Made by a program: the position numbers and the translations under genes. The notes beneath the pieces were generated by a model. That model was not told the DNA's origin. It saw only the letters and a program-made list of their open reading frames with translations, and made no database searches. 64,000 nucleotides of DNA from Dasyornis broadbenti. Taxonomy: Eukaryota; Chordata; Aves; Passeriformes; Dasyornithidae. Positions 61,401 to 64,000 of the stretch are shown in pieces (the stretch's first letter is position 1; every line of letters starts with the position of its first letter). The stretch spans positions 1 to 64,000 of the forward strand of contig VZRN01000247.1 in NCBI GenBank assembly GCA_013397935.1. The letters run 5' to 3'.

Positions 61401-64000
61401 TAGTTGCACCTGGGAATTGTGCTTGTACTCTGGGAGCTGCTTAGTCAGAATCATGAGTCTAAGCATTATGAACATATTGACCACGTATCGTGTTGACTAA
61501 TGCTAAGTATGCTAAAAAAGAAGAAAACACTACCCAAATTCCTTTTGAGATAATATTAGTATAGGAGATAATATAAAAGCTGGTCTATATTTGGAGGCCT
61601 CCAGGAGGAGATATGGAAGAATGTCCATAAACCCCCACCCCACAGGGTGAATGCAGTTTTATAAGTTTGGCAAATTAGTATATTTGACAAGAATTCCCAC
61701 TTAGAAGCACACGTGATGAGGTAATTCCCCTTATGGTTAAACCCTTTTCTGGACTCTGCCTTGGTACTAGCTGTACTTTCTTTATGAAAATGTGTCTCGA
61801 AGAGATGTTTTTTGACCTTGGTAGCCAGGGAGAACCAAGATAGGAAAGGGGTCCCTGGAATGTGTTTGGTCTTTCTAGCTGGGGAAAAGGGTAGGGAAAA
61901 GTACTAGGAAGGCTACAAATATATGTGTAAAGAATACAGAGAATCTATAAAAGAAAAAAGGCAAAAATCATTCCGTCATCAAGGGGATTTTCCATCTGAG
62001 AGGGAAAGTAAGAAAAAGCAGGATTAGCACATTGGTGGTCACAGTTCCACACATCCTGAGATAAAGCTTAGGTTTAAAAGGCATGAGCTGACTCAGCCCT
62101 AACAGGGTTAGTTAGAGGGGAAAAGGGAAATATATTCTTTCATTCTCATGAAGAGCTTTAGGTTGAAGGTTTTATGCTGAATATATATGGTTGATTTAGT
62201 TACCTTAAGCCAAATACTACTAAAGTCAGAATATACAGGGACACACAATTTAAGTGTTGGTTAATAATGTCTTGGGGGGAAAGGGAGAAGAAACAGGGAG
62301 CACAAGAAGTGCAGATGAGAAAAAGGAGACAGGATATTTAACATTTTGCAAATATAAACAAACACATGCTAAATCAAGTTATATGATAAGTTCTTTGCTT
62401 GCTCAACATATTGCAGTGATTTAAGAAACAGAATGCTGAGACACAGATGAAACATTTGGAGACTACATATGCTAGTACATAGGGTATATGGCATTACAAA
62501 TCACTTGCATACACAGAGTGAAAACCTTGTAATTTTAAATGTTGCTGTCAAAACCTAGATAATGGTAAACTGCACTACTTGCCTGCTGCCACAGCACCAT
62601 CCAAACCCGCTTCTTTCTTCCCACTTCCCTACCCTTAATCAGCCCTCAAATAGAAAAAGAAGAAAGAAAGAAAAAAAAATACAGCTTGCCTTTTGTTCCT
62701 ATGCAAGCATCACAGAAGAATAAATACAATAATTTACTGGTCTTGAAACAGCAGTAATCACCTGGTAAATATACTGAGACATATTTGTCTTGTTAATATC
62801 ACTTGTATCTGCCAACAGTAGTTTTGAAGATTCCCCAGGGCATAGCAATTAAGTCTGCAAGCACTTCAAACATGTACAAGGCAAAGTATGGCATATGGAT
62901 CTTGGTGTCTGGGTTTCTCTACAGAACTTGGTAGGAATCATGGATATCCTATTTATTCTGTCAAAAAAGAGTTATGAGCTCATCCTTGGGCTGGAAGGTA
63001 TCCACAAGAGGACTATAAACTCTCCATTTAGAAGGATGCATTTCTGTACTTCGAGTATTTATAGGTGCTATGACATCATAATGCTGGGAATTATAGTATT
63101 TGTGTGTTGTTTTCTGTAAAGGACTCATTTACAGTAAAGCTGTTAAAGAAAGTGAAGAATACTAGCTTGCCCATCAACAAGTGCTACATAAACACAAACA
63201 AGATTCATAACGTAAAAAACACGGTGAATCTAGTATTAAACATGTAGCTGGGTATTAATTTTATTTTTGTCATGACATAGACACTTGAGGACAAGAAATA
63301 CAGGGAAATAAATACTAAAAAAAGGAGAGGAACAAAAGGAATAATGTTTTACTAAAAATACAGCAGTCTTCTGTTCACCTGCCATACTAGTTGTCCTTCA
63401 GCTTTGTCCTCCAGTTTCTTCTGTGACACTCTTACCCTGTTCTGCAGCATAATTGAAACTCATTACATCAAAAGTGAGTTCACCTTAATCTTGTTCTGTG
63501 CAAATGCCTGTATCTGAAAAATGTTTTGGTTTCTGGTGCCAGTAATAAAACAGTTGTCATACATGGCAATTTTGCACAAAGTTGCATCTATTCAACAGGA
63601 AATGTCAGTGAGTACAAGAGAACAAATAAAAAAGAACAATCCACTGTCATATGAAATCAAGTTTTAGTGAAATTGTCATTAATATTTATGTTAACTGTCA
63701 TCAAAACATGAAGAGATATTTTAACATTGGAATCTGAGCAGCCTGGAATCACATTGGTCTTCAGTTTCAGAAAAAAAAAACTGCTTTAAATGCAAAAGCT
63801 CTGATTTCTGTTCTGGCGCTGATTGTTTCCTTTGAAAGTGTTCCTCCCCACACCCACCCTCATCTTCTTTCCAGATGTTCATGGAGCAAACACCAAGTGG
63901 TTCAGATAAATGGATGCATGCAGTTGTAAGAGCAAATTGACTTCTATTTGCTAAGAATTTTTCTAGTCAGATTTGCTGATAACAGAAGAGCAAAATCTTG
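55483..64000. other. Non-coding stretch to the end of the window
   Basis: No gene, RNA gene or confidently recognised transposon is seen. A-rich tracts occur near 57620-57662 and a purine-rich GAAA-type tract at 62648-62680. A stretch at about 61545-62000 has a mixed composition that hints at an old LTR fragment, but no ends or target duplication were found. Frames are at most 133 codons, without domains. Confidence 0.45.

Noticed and set aside
61545..62000. Possible LTR or ERV fragment
   Set aside because: The composition and a repeated GAGATAATAT word (61547 and 61565) suggested a retroviral piece, but no TG...CA borders, target duplication or recognised block could be supported.
1..64000. 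CRISPR arrays, operons, tRNA or rRNA genes
   Set aside because: No regularly spaced repeats, tRNA cloverleaf with intact box A/B, or rRNA blocks were seen. The sequence is vertebrate non-coding DNA.

Overview
The window looks like bird genomic DNA that is almost entirely non-coding, from an AT-rich intergenic or intronic region. The bird assignment rests on repeats recognised by eye. There are three CR1 retrotransposon fragments; two end in the avian-type 3' tail built from variants of GATTCTATG, and one carries the anti-sense of the CR1 ORF2 end. There are also several LTRs of bird endogenous retroviruses, including the ERVL-like type that ends in GGTTAAACCACAACA. The number and variety of solo LTRs would suit a songbird, but that is an inference. 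No bacterial or organellar features are present, and no protein-coding gene could be named.

Layout. 1-18250 is AT-rich single-copy-like sequence with short repeats, homeodomain-type AT motifs (near 4.9, 10.1 and 10.6 kb), a TATG-rich microsatellite (7.5 kb) and a CR1 fragment on the minus strand (15.5-15.8 kb). From 18.3 to 24.6 kb there are three LTRs without internal retroviral sequence: an ERVL-like LTR (18380-18961, 5-bp duplication GTTGC), a GC-rich LTR of an ERVK-like type (21168-22013, 6-bp duplication GTAACT) and an LTR with three GC-rich internal tandem repeats (23792-24625, 5-bp duplication CTTCC). 26.0 kb has a TTCA microsatellite. 35.3-38.5 kb is a pile-up of old SINEs (MIR/CORE-SINE type), two plus-strand CR1 3' ends and a 55-base A tract. 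46.2-48.1 kb holds one truncated and one complete ERVL-like LTR about 1 kb apart. 50.3 kb has a long AT palindrome. 54.3 kb holds the only good candidate for a coding exon. 54758-55476 is a second member of the ERVK-like LTR family (6-bp duplication GACATT), interrupted by a 453-base assembly gap. From 55.5 kb to the end nothing is recognised beyond purine-rich tracts.

The open reading frames here are short (most under 110 codons) and the longest ones fall inside LTRs, a CR1 tail or the N gap, so they are treated as chance frames. The one exception is a 94-base segment at 54314-54407. It has a strong splice-acceptor signal, a plausible donor, a single open frame, four CpGs and codon-like base use in an AT-rich setting. 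If real, it would place at least this part of the window inside a gene's intron. No new molecular system was found. The points most worth checking are the exon candidate, the LTR with tandem U3-like repeats, the paired ERVK-like LTRs and the 42-bp palindrome.
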